DNA of 64,000 bases from positions 124,001-188,000 of the forward strand of contig NZ_QUSW01000010.1 in the NCBI RefSeq assembly GCF_003852895.1, read 5' to 3'. A program made the position numbers and the translations under genes. The first letter of the stretch is position 1; every line of letters starts with the position of its first letter. Origin of the DNA: Rhizobacter terrae. GTDB taxonomy: Bacteria; Pseudomonadota; Gammaproteobacteria; Burkholderiales; Burkholderiaceae_C. The notes under the pieces are model-generated. The model made no database searches, was not told where the DNA came from, and saw nothing but the letters and a program-made list of their open reading frames with translations. Shown here in pieces: positions 53,514 through 63,307 of this stretch.

Positions 53514-54680
53514 ATGGCCGACAAGCTTCCCTTCCTGCCCTTTGCGCTGCCCGACATCGGCGACGATGAGATCGCCGAGGTGGTCGATACGCTGAAGTCC
53601 GGCTGGGTGACCACCGGGCCGAAGACCCGGCGTTTCGAAGAGGACTTCACGGCCTTCCTGGGGGATGCGTCGCTGCAGTCGCTGGCGGTGAACTCGGCCA
53701 CCGCGGGATTGCATCTGGCTCTGGAAGCGCTGGGCATCGGGCCCGGGGATGAGGTCATCACTACGACGCACACCTTCACCGCGACGGCGGAGGTCGTGCG
53801 GTATCTTGGCGCGGATGTGAAGCTCGTGGACATCGACCCGGCGACCTTGTGCATCGACGTGAAGGCGGTGGAAGCGGCGATCACGCCCCGCACGAAGGCA
53901 GTGATGCCGGTGCACTATGCGGGGCTGTCTGCGGACATGGTGTCGCTGCTCGCGCTGGCGAAGAAGCATGGGCTGAAGGTGGTGGAGGATGCGGCGCATG
54001 CGCTGCCCACCACCTGCGGCGGTCGCTTGATCGGCACGCTGGATTCGGACATCACTGTGTTCAGTTTCTACGCGAACAAGACCATCACGACTGGCGAAGG
54101 TGGCATGGTGGTGACGCGGGATGTGGAACTGGCCAAGCGCATGAAGGTGATGCGGCTGCACGGCATGAGCCGCGATGCCTTCGACCGGTTCACGGCGAAG
54201 GTGCCGAGCTGGTACTACGAGATCGTGGCGCCGGGGTTCAAGTACAACCTGACGGATATTGCATCGGCGATGGGGATCCATCAGCTCAAGCGGGCGCGGG
54301 CCTTCCAAGACCGGCGCGAGCAGATCGCGCGGATGTTCGATGAAGGGTTGGCAGGGTTGCCGGTGGTCACGCCGCCGCGTGCACCCGATGGCGAGACCCA
54401 TGCTTGGCACTTGTACGTGGTCCGACTGGGCGACGAGGCAGCGGTCTCGCGGGATGCTTTCATCGAGCGGCTGTTTGCCGCGGGCATCGGCTGCAGCGTG
54501 CACTACATACCCTTGCATCTGCAGCCCTACTGGCGCGACCGGTATGGCCTGAAGCCGGAAGACTTCCCGCATTCGCAGCGTGCCTACGAGCGCATGGCGA
54601 GTTTGCCGCTGTACACGCGAATGACGGAAGCGGATGTGCGGCGAGTGCTGAGCGCTGTGCGTGCGGCGCTGGACGCCTGA
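53514..54680 (+). CDS. DegT/DnrJ/EryC1/StrS family sugar aminotransferase
   Basis: A 388-residue PLP enzyme that aminates keto-sugar nucleotides. The PLP-binding lysine is K189 in [15 protein letters not shown], and the [12 protein letters not shown] loop contacts the cofactor. With the CapD-type 4,6-dehydratase and the sugar transferase just downstream it could make a UDP-4-amino-4,6-dideoxy sugar of the PglE kind. It starts 5 nt after the methyltransferase gene. Confidence 0.94.
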   Translation: MADKLPFLPFALPDIGDDEIAEVVDTLKSGWVTTGPKTRRFEEDFTAFLGDASLQSLAVNSATAGLHLALEALGIGPGDEVITTTHTFTATAEVVRYLGADVKLVDIDPATLCIDVKAVEAAITPRTKAVMPVHYAGLSADMVSLLALAKKHGLKVVEDAAHALPTTCGGRLIGTLDSDITVFSFYANKTITTGEGGMVVTRDVELAKRMKVMRLHGMSRDAFDRFTAKVPSWYYEIVAPGFKYNLTDIASAMGIHQLKRARAFQDRREQIARMFDEGLAGLPVVTPPRAPDGETHAWHLYVVRLGDEAAVSRDAFIERLFAAGIGCSVHYIPLHLQPYWRDRYGLKPEDFPHSQRAYERMASLPLYTRMTEADVRRVLSAVRAALDA

Positions 54681-54697
54681 CGTGCTGGGGCGGCGGA

Positions 54698-55291
54698 GTG
54701 GGTAAGCGAATGATGGATGTCTTGCTCGCGGGGGCGGGTTTGCTGCTGTTCCTGCCCGTGATGTTGCTGATCGCCGCGGCCATCAAGCTCGACTCGCCAG
54801 GGCCGGTTTTCTTCCGCCAGGAACGGGTGGGCCGGCACGGTGTCAACTTTCGCATCCACAAGTTCCGCACGATGGTGGACAAGCCAGCGGACACGCGTCT
54901 GCTCACCGTGGGAGCCGATCCTCGGGTCACTCGCGTTGGCCGCTGGCTGAGATCGCACCGGTTCGATGAGATCGTGCAATTGATCGACGTGCTCAAGGGC
55001 GACATGAGCCTGGTCGGGCCGCGTCCCGAGGTTCCGAAGTACGTGGCGCTCTACCCATCGGAGGTTCGTGACAAGGTGCTGTCGGTCCGGCCGGGCATCA
55101 CCGATCCGGCGGCACTGGCCTACCGTGACGAGGGGCGCCTGCTCGCGCAGGCGGCCGACCCCGAGAAGGAATATGTCGAGGTCGTGATGCCCGCCAAGCT
55201 GGCGCATGCCCTGGCTTATGTGGAGCGTGCGTCCCTGGCCGGCGATATCTGCCTGCTCTTGCGCACCTTGAAAGTCTTCGTGACCGGATAA
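54698..55291 (+). CDS. Initiating sugar phosphate transferase (PglC-like short form)
   Basis: A 197-residue bacterial sugar transferase that attaches the first sugar-1-phosphate to undecaprenyl phosphate. The single N-terminal hydrophobic segment (about 5-30) is followed by FFRQERVGRHG, KFRTM, and the D-E active pair in HRFDEIVQLIDVLKGDMSLVGPRPE. The short form lacks the extra helices of WcaJ-type enzymes. GTG 54698 is favoured; ATG 54710 is possible. It lies between the aminotransferase and dehydratase, which may supply its substrate. Confidence 0.9.
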   Translation: MGKRMMDVLLAGAGLLLFLPVMLLIAAAIKLDSPGPVFFRQERVGRHGVNFRIHKFRTMVDKPADTRLLTVGADPRVTRVGRWLRSHRFDEIVQLIDVLKGDMSLVGPRPEVPKYVALYPSEVRDKVLSVRPGITDPAALAYRDEGRLLAQAADPEKEYVEVVMPAKLAHALAYVERASLAGDICLLLRTLKVFVTG

Positions 55292-55293
55292 AC

Positions 55294-57153
55294 ATGTTCT
55301 GGCAATCCGTTGATGCGTTTCTCACGCGAATCAGGCCGCACCGGCAGGGGTTGTCCCTGGCCATCGACGGCGTGCTGGTGGCGTTGGGCTGGCAGTTCAC
55401 CTATCTGTTTCGCCTCGGATTCGAGCGCTGGCTGTCGGCGCGTCCGTCTTACGACCATGGCGTGCTCGTTGGGGTTGCTGCTTGCTACCTCGTGGTCTTC
55501 CGCCTGCTCGACGTCCCCAAGGGCATGTGGCGCTTCTCGGGCTTTGGCGAGATCAAGCGCCTTCTGCTGGGGTGCCTGATCGCCGGCAGCGTCAGCGCGG
55601 TCGTCGTGTTGATGGCGCAATTGCGGGAGGTCCCCCGTGCCGTGCTCATGCTCCATCCCGTGATGGTCCTGTTCGGGGTCTGCGGCGTACGTATCCTCTA
55701 TCGCACTGTGTACGAACACATGCGCATGCAGGTGTCGGGTCGTTCCACGGAGACGCGTCGCGCGCTGGTGCTGGGGGCGGGCGACGCCGCGCGTCGGCTG
55801 CTCGCTGGCATTCAGCACGAGGGGTGGGTGGTGGTGGGACTGCTTGATGATGACCCGGCCAAGCATGATGCCCGCGTAGCTGGCGTGCCGGTGCTGGGTC
55901 CCATGGCCTTGCTGCCGGAACAGGCGCAGACCCAAGGAGCCACGCATGTCATTGTTGCCGTGCCCTCCGCGCCCATGGCGGTTCGACGCCGCATCATCGA
56001 CCTCGCCGCCGGCACCGGCCTGACGGTTCTCACGGTCCCCGGAGCCCGCGAGTTGCAGGACGGACAGCGGGTGCCGCTGCGCGACATCCAGCCGGAGGAC
56101 TTGCTGGGACGCGACCCCGTCACGTTGGACGAGGGCGGCATCGCCGAGGTCCTCAACGACAAGGTGGTGCTGGTCACCGGAGCCGGAGGCAGCATCGGCT
56201 CGGAGCTGTGCCGGCAGATTGCGCGTTATGGTCCGCGCCACATTGTCTTGTTCGAACTGAGCGAATATGCGCTCTACGCGATTGAGCAGGAGCTCAGCGA
56301 GAAATGGCCCCACGTGCCGTTGGTCCGGCTCATTGGCGACGTGAAGGACCCGGATCGCCTTCGCGAGGTGTTTGCCCGGTGGCGGCCGCAGATCGTCTTT
56401 CACGCGGCCGCATACAAGCACGTGCCGCTCATGGAAGAGGAAAACGCGCTGGCAGCCTTGCGCAACAACACCATCGGCACCCATTGCGCAGCGCGTGCCG
56501 CGGCCGAGCATGGCGTAGGACGCTTCGTGCTCGTGAGCACCGACAAGGCCGTGAATCCGACCAACGTCATGGGCGCGACGAAGCGCGCGGCCGAGCTGGC
56601 GATCTCCGCGCTGGCGACGCAATTTCCGGCCACCAGTTTCATGGCGGTGAGGTTTGGCAACGTCCTGGGTTCCAGCGGCAGCGTGATCCCCAAGTTCAAG
56701 GAGCAGATCGCCAAGGGCGGTCCGGTGACGGTGACGCATCCGGACGTGATCCGCTATTTCATGACCATCTCGGAAGCGGCACGGCTCGTGCTCCAGGCGG
56801 CTGCCATCGGCCGCAGTGGCCAGGTGCTGGTGCTGGACATGGGCGAGGCGGTAAAGATTGTTGACATGGCGCGGGACCTGATTCGGCTCGCCGGTCACAC
56901 CGAAGAAGAGATCGGCATCGAATTCACCGGCCTGCGTCCCGGTGAGAAGCTTTACGAAGAGTTGCTAGCGGATTCGGACTCGACCATTCCCACACCTGTC
57001 GCTGGCCTGCGTGTGGCTCGCATGGAAGTGGACGCGGATCTGCCTGGCCGGATCGCGGCCTGGCTACGAGAGAACGAGAACCCCCCCGATCGATCGGACC
57101 ACGCTGTGAAGCAGCGGCTGCGGGTTTTGGTCCCTGAGTTCACGAGTTCCTGA
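55294..57153 (+). CDS. CapD/WbpM-type nucleoside-diphosphate sugar 4,6-dehydratase
   Basis: A 619-residue enzyme. Four N-terminal membrane helices (residues about 20-130) precede a first Rossmann-like region (GAGDAA, 161-166). The SDR dehydratase domain has GAGGSIG at 296-302 and FHAAAYKHVPLME. The catalytic segment VSTDKAVNPTNVMGATKR has Met where the usual SDR Tyr stands, as in WbpM. It converts UDP-GlcNAc to the 4-keto-6-deoxy sugar. Last plus-strand gene of this arm; it converges with the minus-strand arm across 55 nt in which I see no clear terminator. Confidence 0.94.
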   Translation: MFWQSVDAFLTRIRPHRQGLSLAIDGVLVALGWQFTYLFRLGFERWLSARPSYDHGVLVGVAACYLVVFRLLDVPKGMWRFSGFGEIKRLLLGCLIAGSVSAVVVLMAQLREVPRAVLMLHPVMVLFGVCGVRILYRTVYEHMRMQVSGRSTETRRALVLGAGDAARRLLAGIQHEGWVVVGLLDDDPAKHDARVAGVPVLGPMALLPEQAQTQGATHVIVAVPSAPMAVRRRIIDLAAGTGLTVLTVPGARELQDGQRVPLRDIQPEDLLGRDPVTLDEGGIAEVLNDKVVLVTGAGGSIGSELCRQIARYGPRHIVLFELSEYALYAIEQELSEKWPHVPLVRLIGDVKDPDRLREVFARWRPQIVFHAAAYKHVPLMEEENALAALRNNTIGTHCAARAAAEHGVGRFVLVSTDKAVNPTNVMGATKRAAELAISALATQFPATSFMAVRFGNVLGSSGSVIPKFKEQIAKGGPVTVTHPDVIRYFMTISEAARLVLQAAAIGRSGQVLVLDMGEAVKIVDMARDLIRLAGHTEEEIGIEFTGLRPGEKLYEELLADSDSTIPTPVAGLRVARMEVDADLPGRIAAWLRENENPPDRSDHAVKQRLRVLVPEFTSS

Positions 57154-57208
57154 TTGATGCCCGGATCATCGATGCTGCTCCTGCGCGCGCTATCGATGTA
57201 TGTGCGTC

Positions 57209-58438
57209 TCAGTGAGCAAGCAGGCGCCGCAAGGCCTGCAGCATCTTGAGCGCAAGCGTCTGCCGGTCATAGTGGCTGGCGGCCGCGAGCGCTCGTTGGC
57301 GCAAGCCATCGCGCAGCGCATTGTCGTCCCGAATGTGCAGCAGCTCGCGGCTCAGCGCCTGCGCGTTCTCCGGCTCGAATACGATGCCCGCACCCTCCCG
57401 CTCGACGATGGCAGCCGATTCGCCTTGCACGCCGTGCAGTACCGGAATGCCCATGCCCATGCACTCGAACAGCTTGCTGGGGATGACGGTGGTGAACAGC
57501 TCCGTGCGCCGCAGGTGGATGATGGACACATCGAGCAGCGACCAGTATCGCGCCACCTCGTCCTTAGAAACCGAGTCGATGAACAGCACATTGGGCAGGC
57601 CCATGCGCTGTGCCGCGGCCTTCAGTTCATCCTTGCGCGCACCATCACCCAGCAGCAGGATGCGGACGTTGCTGCCTTGCGGATGGTCCCGCAGCAAGGC
57701 GGCGGCATCCAGCAGCGTCTCCAGCGCATGCGCCATGCCGTGCGTGCCGATGTATCCCGCGACGAAGCATCCTTGCAGCCCGAGCGACTTCTCCAGCTCG
57801 GCATCCTTGGGCCGTGGCGAGAACCGGCTGATGTCCACGCCGTTGGTCACGACCTCCACCTTGTTGGGATCGATGCCGCGCCGTGCCAGCGTCTCGCGAA
57901 ATGCATGCGTCACCGAGACAATGAGCGATGCTCGGCGGTAGAGGAAGAGTTCCAGGCGTTCCAGCCAGCGGATGGTTGCGGAATCCTGCATCGCTCCGAC
58001 GGCCTTGATGGACTCCGGCCAGAGATCGCGCAGCTCGAAGACGAAAGGGATCCGCTTGACAGCGCCTACCGCCCAGCCTGCAACGGCCGTGAAGAATTGC
58101 GGTGATGTGCCCACCACCACATCGACACGTCGCACGAACCAGCTGGCCACGAATGCGCTCAGCATGAAGCTCATGTAGTCGAGCACCCGCCGCGCGAAGC
58201 CTTCGTTGGCCGTGATGTAGCTCCAGACACGAATGACTTCGATCCCATCGATCACCTCGCGCTGCCACAGGCGATTCCTGTAGCCGTCGAATACCCGGCC
58301 CTTGGGGAAGTTCGGGGCGCAGGTGATCACAGTCACTTTCTCTCCCGCGGCCACCCACTGGCGGCAGTGCTCGTGCGTGCGGCTGGCCGGCGCGTTGACC
58401 TCTGGAGGGAAGTTGTCGGTGAGAAAAAGGATGTGCAT
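57209..58438 (-). CDS. WbuB-like family 4 glycosyltransferase
   Basis: A 409-residue GT-B protein. The opening ILFLTDNFPPEVNAPASRT is typical of WbuB/WbjE-like transferases, some of which transfer N-acetyl-L-fucosamine. The C-terminal half has VVTNGVDISRFSPRP, FVAGYIGTHGMAHALET and the EX7E-type IPSKLFECMGMGIPVL. ATG 58438 lies within 3 nt of the heparinase stop, so the genes are coupled. The FucNAc donor is a family-based guess. Confidence 0.9.
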   Translation of the reverse strand: MHILFLTDNFPPEVNAPASRTHEHCRQWVAAGEKVTVITCAPNFPKGRVFDGYRNRLWQREVIDGIEVIRVWSYITANEGFARRVLDYMSFMLSAFVASWFVRRVDVVVGTSPQFFTAVAGWAVGAVKRIPFVFELRDLWPESIKAVGAMQDSATIRWLERLELFLYRRASLIVSVTHAFRETLARRGIDPNKVEVVTNGVDISRFSPRPKDAELEKSLGLQGCFVAGYIGTHGMAHALETLLDAAALLRDHPQGSNVRILLLGDGARKDELKAAAQRMGLPNVLFIDSVSKDEVARYWSLLDVSIIHLRRTELFTTVIPSKLFECMGMGIPVLHGVQGESAAIVEREGAGIVFEPENAQALSRELLHIRDDNALRDGLRQRALAAASHYDRQTLALKMLQALRRLLAH

Positions 58439-58440
58439 GT

Positions 58441-60060
58441 TTACCAGTGCCAGCGCAGCGCCGCTTGGCCCTCTTGCAGGGTGATGACCAGGGTCTCGGC
58501 CGCTGCCAGGCGGCCAAAGCCTTCGGCGTGCTGCCAGGGCTCGGCACGGGCGCTGCCGACGAGGATGTCTGCGCGCGCGACGATGTCGGGGCCGTCCATC
58601 ACGAGCCAAGCCGAAGGAGTTTGCGGATGCAGGGTGAGCCCGGGCGCCAGATGATGGCGCGACACGGCATCGGTGGAAGGCGACAGCCGGTCTTCCACCA
58701 GGAGCGAGCGGGCATTGATCTGCCAGCGTCGGTGATGGATCGGTCGGCCAGGAAGAAATCGATAGCCGTCATGGCTGCCCTCCAGCGTGGTGGGGCTCCA
58801 TTGCACGTCGAAGGCGCGGGCCCGCCGGCCGACGCGGAATCCGGCCCAAACTTCCGAAGAATTCTGGCCATGGACCTCGACGGTGCTGTGTGCGGAGGTA
58901 CTCCGTTCGAGCTGCCGGCGCGCACCGGTGCCATACTCCGAAGTGCCACGGTTCACCACGAGCTGCCGGCCTGCCGCGGATAATTCGTAGCTGAGCGTAT
59001 CCGCATGGGCATGGCCCGGCAGGTAGTCAGGGCCGATCGGAGCGACGTCTGCCAACAGCACCGCGTCGTTGCCGCCCAGGCGTGCGTAGCCGCTCTGCGG
59101 CAATTGCACGCTACGGTTGCCGGTCCCAGGCCGGAACACGGGAACGTCCAGTTCGACAGCCATGCGAACAAGTTCCGGCGTTGACGGTGCAATCCCCGGT
59201 GCGGTGTCGTTGAAACGGGCCAGCGTTCCGTCCGGGTGGCTCATGTCGAACAGCCAGGCCAGCATGGCGCTCGCCAGGTGGGACCATCGGGCGGGCTCCT
59301 TCAGCGCCTGCGGATACCGCCGGACGATGTTGACGAGGTCCAGCATGTCTTCCACTGCCAGCGCGTGGTACATCGGGCTGCGCTCGAAATGCCCGCCGTC
59401 GAGCAGGATTTGCTCCGGAATCTCCCGTTCGAGGATGTGCAGGCCCTTTTCCAGCCAGCGCCGGGCCTCGTCGCCCTCGAAGAAGAGGCCGGCATGCACG
59501 AGAGCTTTGGCATTGGCGAAGAGGTGGTTGCCCAGCAGGTGCCATTCCAGCCGGCCCGCCAACCATCGGCCCTGAGTTGCCAGGCTGTTGATCCAGCGAC
59601 CGGGGATTTCACCTCCGTCCGGCAGCGACTGGAACCACTTGATCCAGTTCACGATGCGCAAGGAGGTGGGGTAAGGCGCCCATGCGGTGCCGGATCCAGC
59701 CGGATTGGCACTCAGCCAGTCGTCGATCAGTGCGTGGTGCCATGCGGCCCGCTGTGCTGCGCCTTGAGCGTTGAGGTCGTCGAAGTAATGCAGGTTGTAG
59801 CGCCACAGCAAAGGAACAGCCGGGTTGTCCCAGCCGCCGTCATCGAGCGTGCGTTCGACTGACAGGAACCTCATCGTCCGTGCGCCGGGCATGCTGCTCT
59901 CTCGTGCGGCAGGCATGACCCAGCCGCCTGCTGCCTCACGCCGCAGTGGCGCAGGGCGCACATCGGGCGCAGGTCGAGGCAACAACATGCGGGCCCGGCC
60001 CAGCAGCTGTGCCGGGCGCAGGTACCTTACCGTGCGAAAAAAAGTGCCGACCCGACTCAT
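58441..60060 (-). CDS. Heparinase II/III-like protein in polysaccharide locus
   Basis: A 539-residue protein with an alpha/alpha-toroid N-terminal part and a beta-sheet C-terminal heparinase II/III domain (GHAHADTLSYEL, then VNRGTSEYGTG). Such lyases cut uronic-acid polysaccharides. I see no clear signal peptide, though many homologues in O-antigen and exopolysaccharide loci also lack one. The role, for example release or editing of chains, is unsettled. It overlaps wecB by 4 nt. Confidence 0.87.
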   Translation of the reverse strand: MSRVGTFFRTVRYLRPAQLLGRARMLLPRPAPDVRPAPLRREAAGGWVMPAARESSMPGARTMRFLSVERTLDDGGWDNPAVPLLWRYNLHYFDDLNAQGAAQRAAWHHALIDDWLSANPAGSGTAWAPYPTSLRIVNWIKWFQSLPDGGEIPGRWINSLATQGRWLAGRLEWHLLGNHLFANAKALVHAGLFFEGDEARRWLEKGLHILEREIPEQILLDGGHFERSPMYHALAVEDMLDLVNIVRRYPQALKEPARWSHLASAMLAWLFDMSHPDGTLARFNDTAPGIAPSTPELVRMAVELDVPVFRPGTGNRSVQLPQSGYARLGGNDAVLLADVAPIGPDYLPGHAHADTLSYELSAAGRQLVVNRGTSEYGTGARRQLERSTSAHSTVEVHGQNSSEVWAGFRVGRRARAFDVQWSPTTLEGSHDGYRFLPGRPIHHRRWQINARSLLVEDRLSPSTDAVSRHHLAPGLTLHPQTPSAWLVMDGPDIVARADILVGSARAEPWQHAEGFGRLAAAETLVITLQEGQAALRWHW

Positions 60061-61160
60061 GCCGCGAGCAGGCGCTCCAGCTCGGCGACGATGCGCTCAC
60101 CCGTGCGGCCGTCCCACTTCGGCGGGGTGCTGCCCTTTTTCCATTGGCCAGCGAACAGCCGGTCCATCGCCGGGCGCAAGGCCGCCGGGTCTGTGCCGAT
60201 AAGCTCGTTGGTGCCCATGGTCACAGTTTCCGGACGCTCGGTGGTATCACGCAGCGTCAGGCACGGCACACCTAGCACAGTGGTCTCTTCGGTCACGCCG
60301 CCTGAATCGGTGATCACCGCGCGAGCATGGCGGACCAGGTGGTTGAATTCCAGGTAGGGCTGGGGGTCCACAAGCCGGATGTTGGCAGGCACCTGTGGCA
60401 GGCCGCGAATGGTCTTGGCCGTGCGCGGGTGAACAGGGAAGACGACGGTGAGGTCGCGGGCCGCTTCACCCACCGCGGTGAGTAGACGCGCGAACCCTTG
60501 CGGATTATCGACGTTGGCCGGGCGGTGCAGCGTGACCACCAGGTATCGGCCTGCTTCGAGCCGCAGCGCATCCCAGAAGTCCGGTGCCCGCAGCTTGTCG
60601 AGGTGGGACAGCAGGGTGTCGATCATCGTGTTGCCCACGAAGAAAATGCGCTCGTCGCCGACGCCGCTGCGGCGCAGGTTCTCGTTGGCCACCTCGCTGG
60701 TGGTGAAGAACCAGTTGGTAATGGCATCCGTCGCCAGCCGGTTGATTTCCTCGGGCATGGACCAATCACCCGAGCGGATGCCCGCCTCGACGTGGGCCAC
60801 CGGCACGTGCAGCTTCTGGGCCACGATCGTGCAGGCCATGGTGGAGGTGACGTCGCCGACGACCAGGCAGGCGTCGCTGCGGCTGTCCATCAGCAGCCGC
60901 TCGTAGCGCGTCATGATGGCCGCGGTCTGCTCCGCCTGGGTGCCGGATCCCACTTCAAGATTGACATCGGGTTCGGGAATGCCCAGCTGAGAGAAGAACT
61001 CGCCGGACATCCGTGGGTCGTAGTGTTGTCCCGTGTGGATGAGCCGCCAGCCCAGGTGCCCGCCTTGTTCCCGTCGCTGCGACATGGCCTTCAGGATTGG
61101 CGCGATCTTCATGAAGTTCGGCCGCGCACCCGCGATGATGTCAATTCGTCTTTGGGTCAT
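60057..61160 (-). CDS. wecB: UDP-N-acetylglucosamine 2-epimerase (non-hydrolysing)
   Basis: A 367-residue enzyme epimerising UDP-GlcNAc to UDP-ManNAc, or a related UDP-sugar. Motifs: GARPNFMKIAPI at the N-terminus, VAHVEAGIRSGDWSMPEEINR in the active site and ITDSGGVTEETTVLGVPCLTLR near the C-terminus. Related FnlC-type enzymes work on FucNAc precursors, so the substrate is not certain. It overlaps the bi-domain oxidoreductase gene by 4 nt. Confidence 0.92.
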   Translation of the reverse strand: MTQRRIDIIAGARPNFMKIAPILKAMSQRREQGGHLGWRLIHTGQHYDPRMSGEFFSQLGIPEPDVNLEVGSGTQAEQTAAIMTRYERLLMDSRSDACLVVGDVTSTMACTIVAQKLHVPVAHVEAGIRSGDWSMPEEINRLATDAITNWFFTTSEVANENLRRSGVGDERIFFVGNTMIDTLLSHLDKLRAPDFWDALRLEAGRYLVVTLHRPANVDNPQGFARLLTAVGEAARDLTVVFPVHPRTAKTIRGLPQVPANIRLVDPQPYLEFNHLVRHARAVITDSGGVTEETTVLGVPCLTLRDTTERPETVTMGTNELIGTDPAALRPAMDRLFAGQWKKGSTPPKWDGRTGERIVAELERLLAA

Positions 61161-63274
61161 CGCAGTGCCTCCTCGATCTGTACCGACAGCCGGCTGACTT
61201 CCATGAGTTCATCCAGCGGCACGGGCGACGCAGTGCCGCCACGCAGCGATTCCACGAAGGCCTTGGCGCAGGCGTTCTGCCCCTTGTCCTGCCGCCACAG
61301 GTTCATGCTGGAGAAGCCGCTCCAACCGAAGCCACGCAGCTTGCGGAAGTTGTCCAGCTGCAGCACCGCTGCGCCGGCGAAGACTTCCAGGCGCTCCTTG
61401 GGGAAGGCCTTGCTTCCGTTGGCGAAGTAGTGGATGGTTCCCAGCGATCCATCGGCGAATCGCAGGATGACGCTGACGGTGTCCTTGGTCGCGCTGTCCA
61501 TGCCAGCGACATCGAATCGCTCGACGGGCGCCGAGACCAGGAAACGAAGCAAGTCGATGAAGTGACAGCCTTCACCCAGCAAACGCCCGCCCCCTACGGC
61601 GGGGTCTTGCGTCCAATGGTTGGCAGGAATGGCACCAGCATTCACCGTCATCACCAGAGACTTCGGTCCCGGTCGGGAAGCCAGCAGCTGGCTGATGCGT
61701 TGCACCTGCGGCGCGAAGCGGCGGTTGAAGCCAACCATGAGCCGCAGATGCGGCGCGGCTTGCGCTGCACGCTCGACCTGGCCGAGTTCGTCCAGCGTCA
61801 ATGCCAGGGGTTTCTCGACGAAAACATGCTTGCCTGCGGCCAGCGCCCGCACGACGAAGTCTGCATGCGTGTCGTGGCGGGTGGCAATCACTACCGCATC
61901 GGTGGTGGGGTCCTGCAGCAAGGCCTCGGTGTCAGTGGTGGCCTGCGCGAAGCCGAACTTCCTGCCCAGGTGGACGCTGCTGGCGCCTCCGGATGAGGCG
62001 ATTCGCTGGAAGCGCGCACCTGCTGCCTGGAACGCGGGAATCAACACGGCGCCGGCATAGTTGCCCGAACCGATGACTGAGATGCCAGGCGCGTCCTTGG
62101 GGGTGGTTGCCGCAGCCGGAAGGTCGACGACACGTGCGCGGCGCTGGGCCACGTTCAGTGGCGTCGGCTCGGGATAGGCCAGCACGATGCCCAGGGACGC
62201 TTCGGCGCCGCCCACCACGGCGTAGGCCTGTTCCGCCTGCGCGATGTCAAACCGGTGCGAGACGAGTGGGCTCACGTCCAGCCGCCTGTCACCCAGCATG
62301 TCGAGCACGGCCTCGAAGTTGCGCTGCTCGGTCCAGCGGACAAAGCCGAAGGGATAGTCCTGCCCCTTGTCCTCGTAGTTGGGGTCGTAGCGGCCCGGGC
62401 CGTAGGAGCACGACACCTGGAAGGTCAGTTCCTTCTCGAAGAAGTCAGCACGCGACAGCTCCAGACCGGTCACGCCGACGAGCACGATGCGGCCGCGTTT
62501 GCGGCTCATGAGGGCGGCCTGGTGCACAGGCTCGTTGCTGCGGGTCGAGGCGGTGATGATCACGGCGTCCACCCCACGGCCGCGCGAGAACGCCTGCGCA
62601 GCGGCGACGGGATCCTGTCCGGCCGAGAGATCGACCACCTCGGCGCCGAAGCCGCGCGCCAATGCCAGCTTGGCGGAGTCGAAGTCGAGCCCCAGGACGC
62701 GGCACCCGTGGGCGCGCAGTAGTTGGATCGTCACCAGCCCGATGAGTCCGAGGCCGGTGACCACAACGGTTTCACCCAGCGTGGGTTGAACCAGGCGTAT
62801 GCCTTGCAGGGCGATGGACGCGAGGACGGTGAACGCTGCCTCCTCGTCGTCCACGCTGGAAGGCACCTTGGCGCACAGGTTCACCGGCACGGCCACCATC
62901 TCGGCATGCTTGCCGTTGCTGGCCACACGGTCGCCAACCTCGAAGCCGGTCACCCCGGCCCCGACCTCGACCACCTCACCGACATTGCAGTAACCCATGG
63001 GCAGTGGCTGGTCGAGCTTGTTCCTTACCGCCTGCAGCGTCGGGGCCAGGCCGTCGGTCCGGATCTTGTCGATCACCATGCGAACCTTGTCGGGCTGTTG
63101 CCTGGCCTTGTCGATCAAGCCAGCCTTGCCGAAATCCACCAGCATGCGCTCGGTGCCGGCGGACACCAGGGTGCGGGTTGTGCGGATGAGCAGCTGGCCT
63201 CGGCCAGCGCGGGGGCAGGGCACGTCGGTGACTTCAGTGCTGCCGTCTTTCAGGTTCTGTAGAACTTGTTTCAT
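61157..63274 (-). CDS. Bi-domain oxidoreductase (zinc-type dehydrogenase fused to Gfo/Idh/MocA)
   Basis: A 705-residue fusion. Residues about 1-370 resemble a medium-chain alcohol dehydrogenase with NAD motif GLGLIG. Residues about 395-705 form a Gfo/Idh/MocA oxidoreductase with its own Rossmann motif GSGNYAGAVL and the VEKPLALTLDE motif. Such fusions appear in O-antigen and exopolysaccharide loci next to heparinase-like and epimerase genes. The substrate is likely a UDP-sugar, but I cannot name it. Confidence 0.88.
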   Translation of the reverse strand: MKQVLQNLKDGSTEVTDVPCPRAGRGQLLIRTTRTLVSAGTERMLVDFGKAGLIDKARQQPDKVRMVIDKIRTDGLAPTLQAVRNKLDQPLPMGYCNVGEVVEVGAGVTGFEVGDRVASNGKHAEMVAVPVNLCAKVPSSVDDEEAAFTVLASIALQGIRLVQPTLGETVVVTGLGLIGLVTIQLLRAHGCRVLGLDFDSAKLALARGFGAEVVDLSAGQDPVAAAQAFSRGRGVDAVIITASTRSNEPVHQAALMSRKRGRIVLVGVTGLELSRADFFEKELTFQVSCSYGPGRYDPNYEDKGQDYPFGFVRWTEQRNFEAVLDMLGDRRLDVSPLVSHRFDIAQAEQAYAVVGGAEASLGIVLAYPEPTPLNVAQRRARVVDLPAAATTPKDAPGISVIGSGNYAGAVLIPAFQAAGARFQRIASSGGASSVHLGRKFGFAQATTDTEALLQDPTTDAVVIATRHDTHADFVVRALAAGKHVFVEKPLALTLDELGQVERAAQAAPHLRLMVGFNRRFAPQVQRISQLLASRPGPKSLVMTVNAGAIPANHWTQDPAVGGGRLLGEGCHFIDLLRFLVSAPVERFDVAGMDSATKDTVSVILRFADGSLGTIHYFANGSKAFPKERLEVFAGAAVLQLDNFRKLRGFGWSGFSSMNLWRQDKGQNACAKAFVESLRGGTASPVPLDELMEVSRLSVQIEEALR

Positions 63275-63307
63275 CGGTGTCTGTTGGCCGTGGCAGGCCG
63301 GGCCCCA

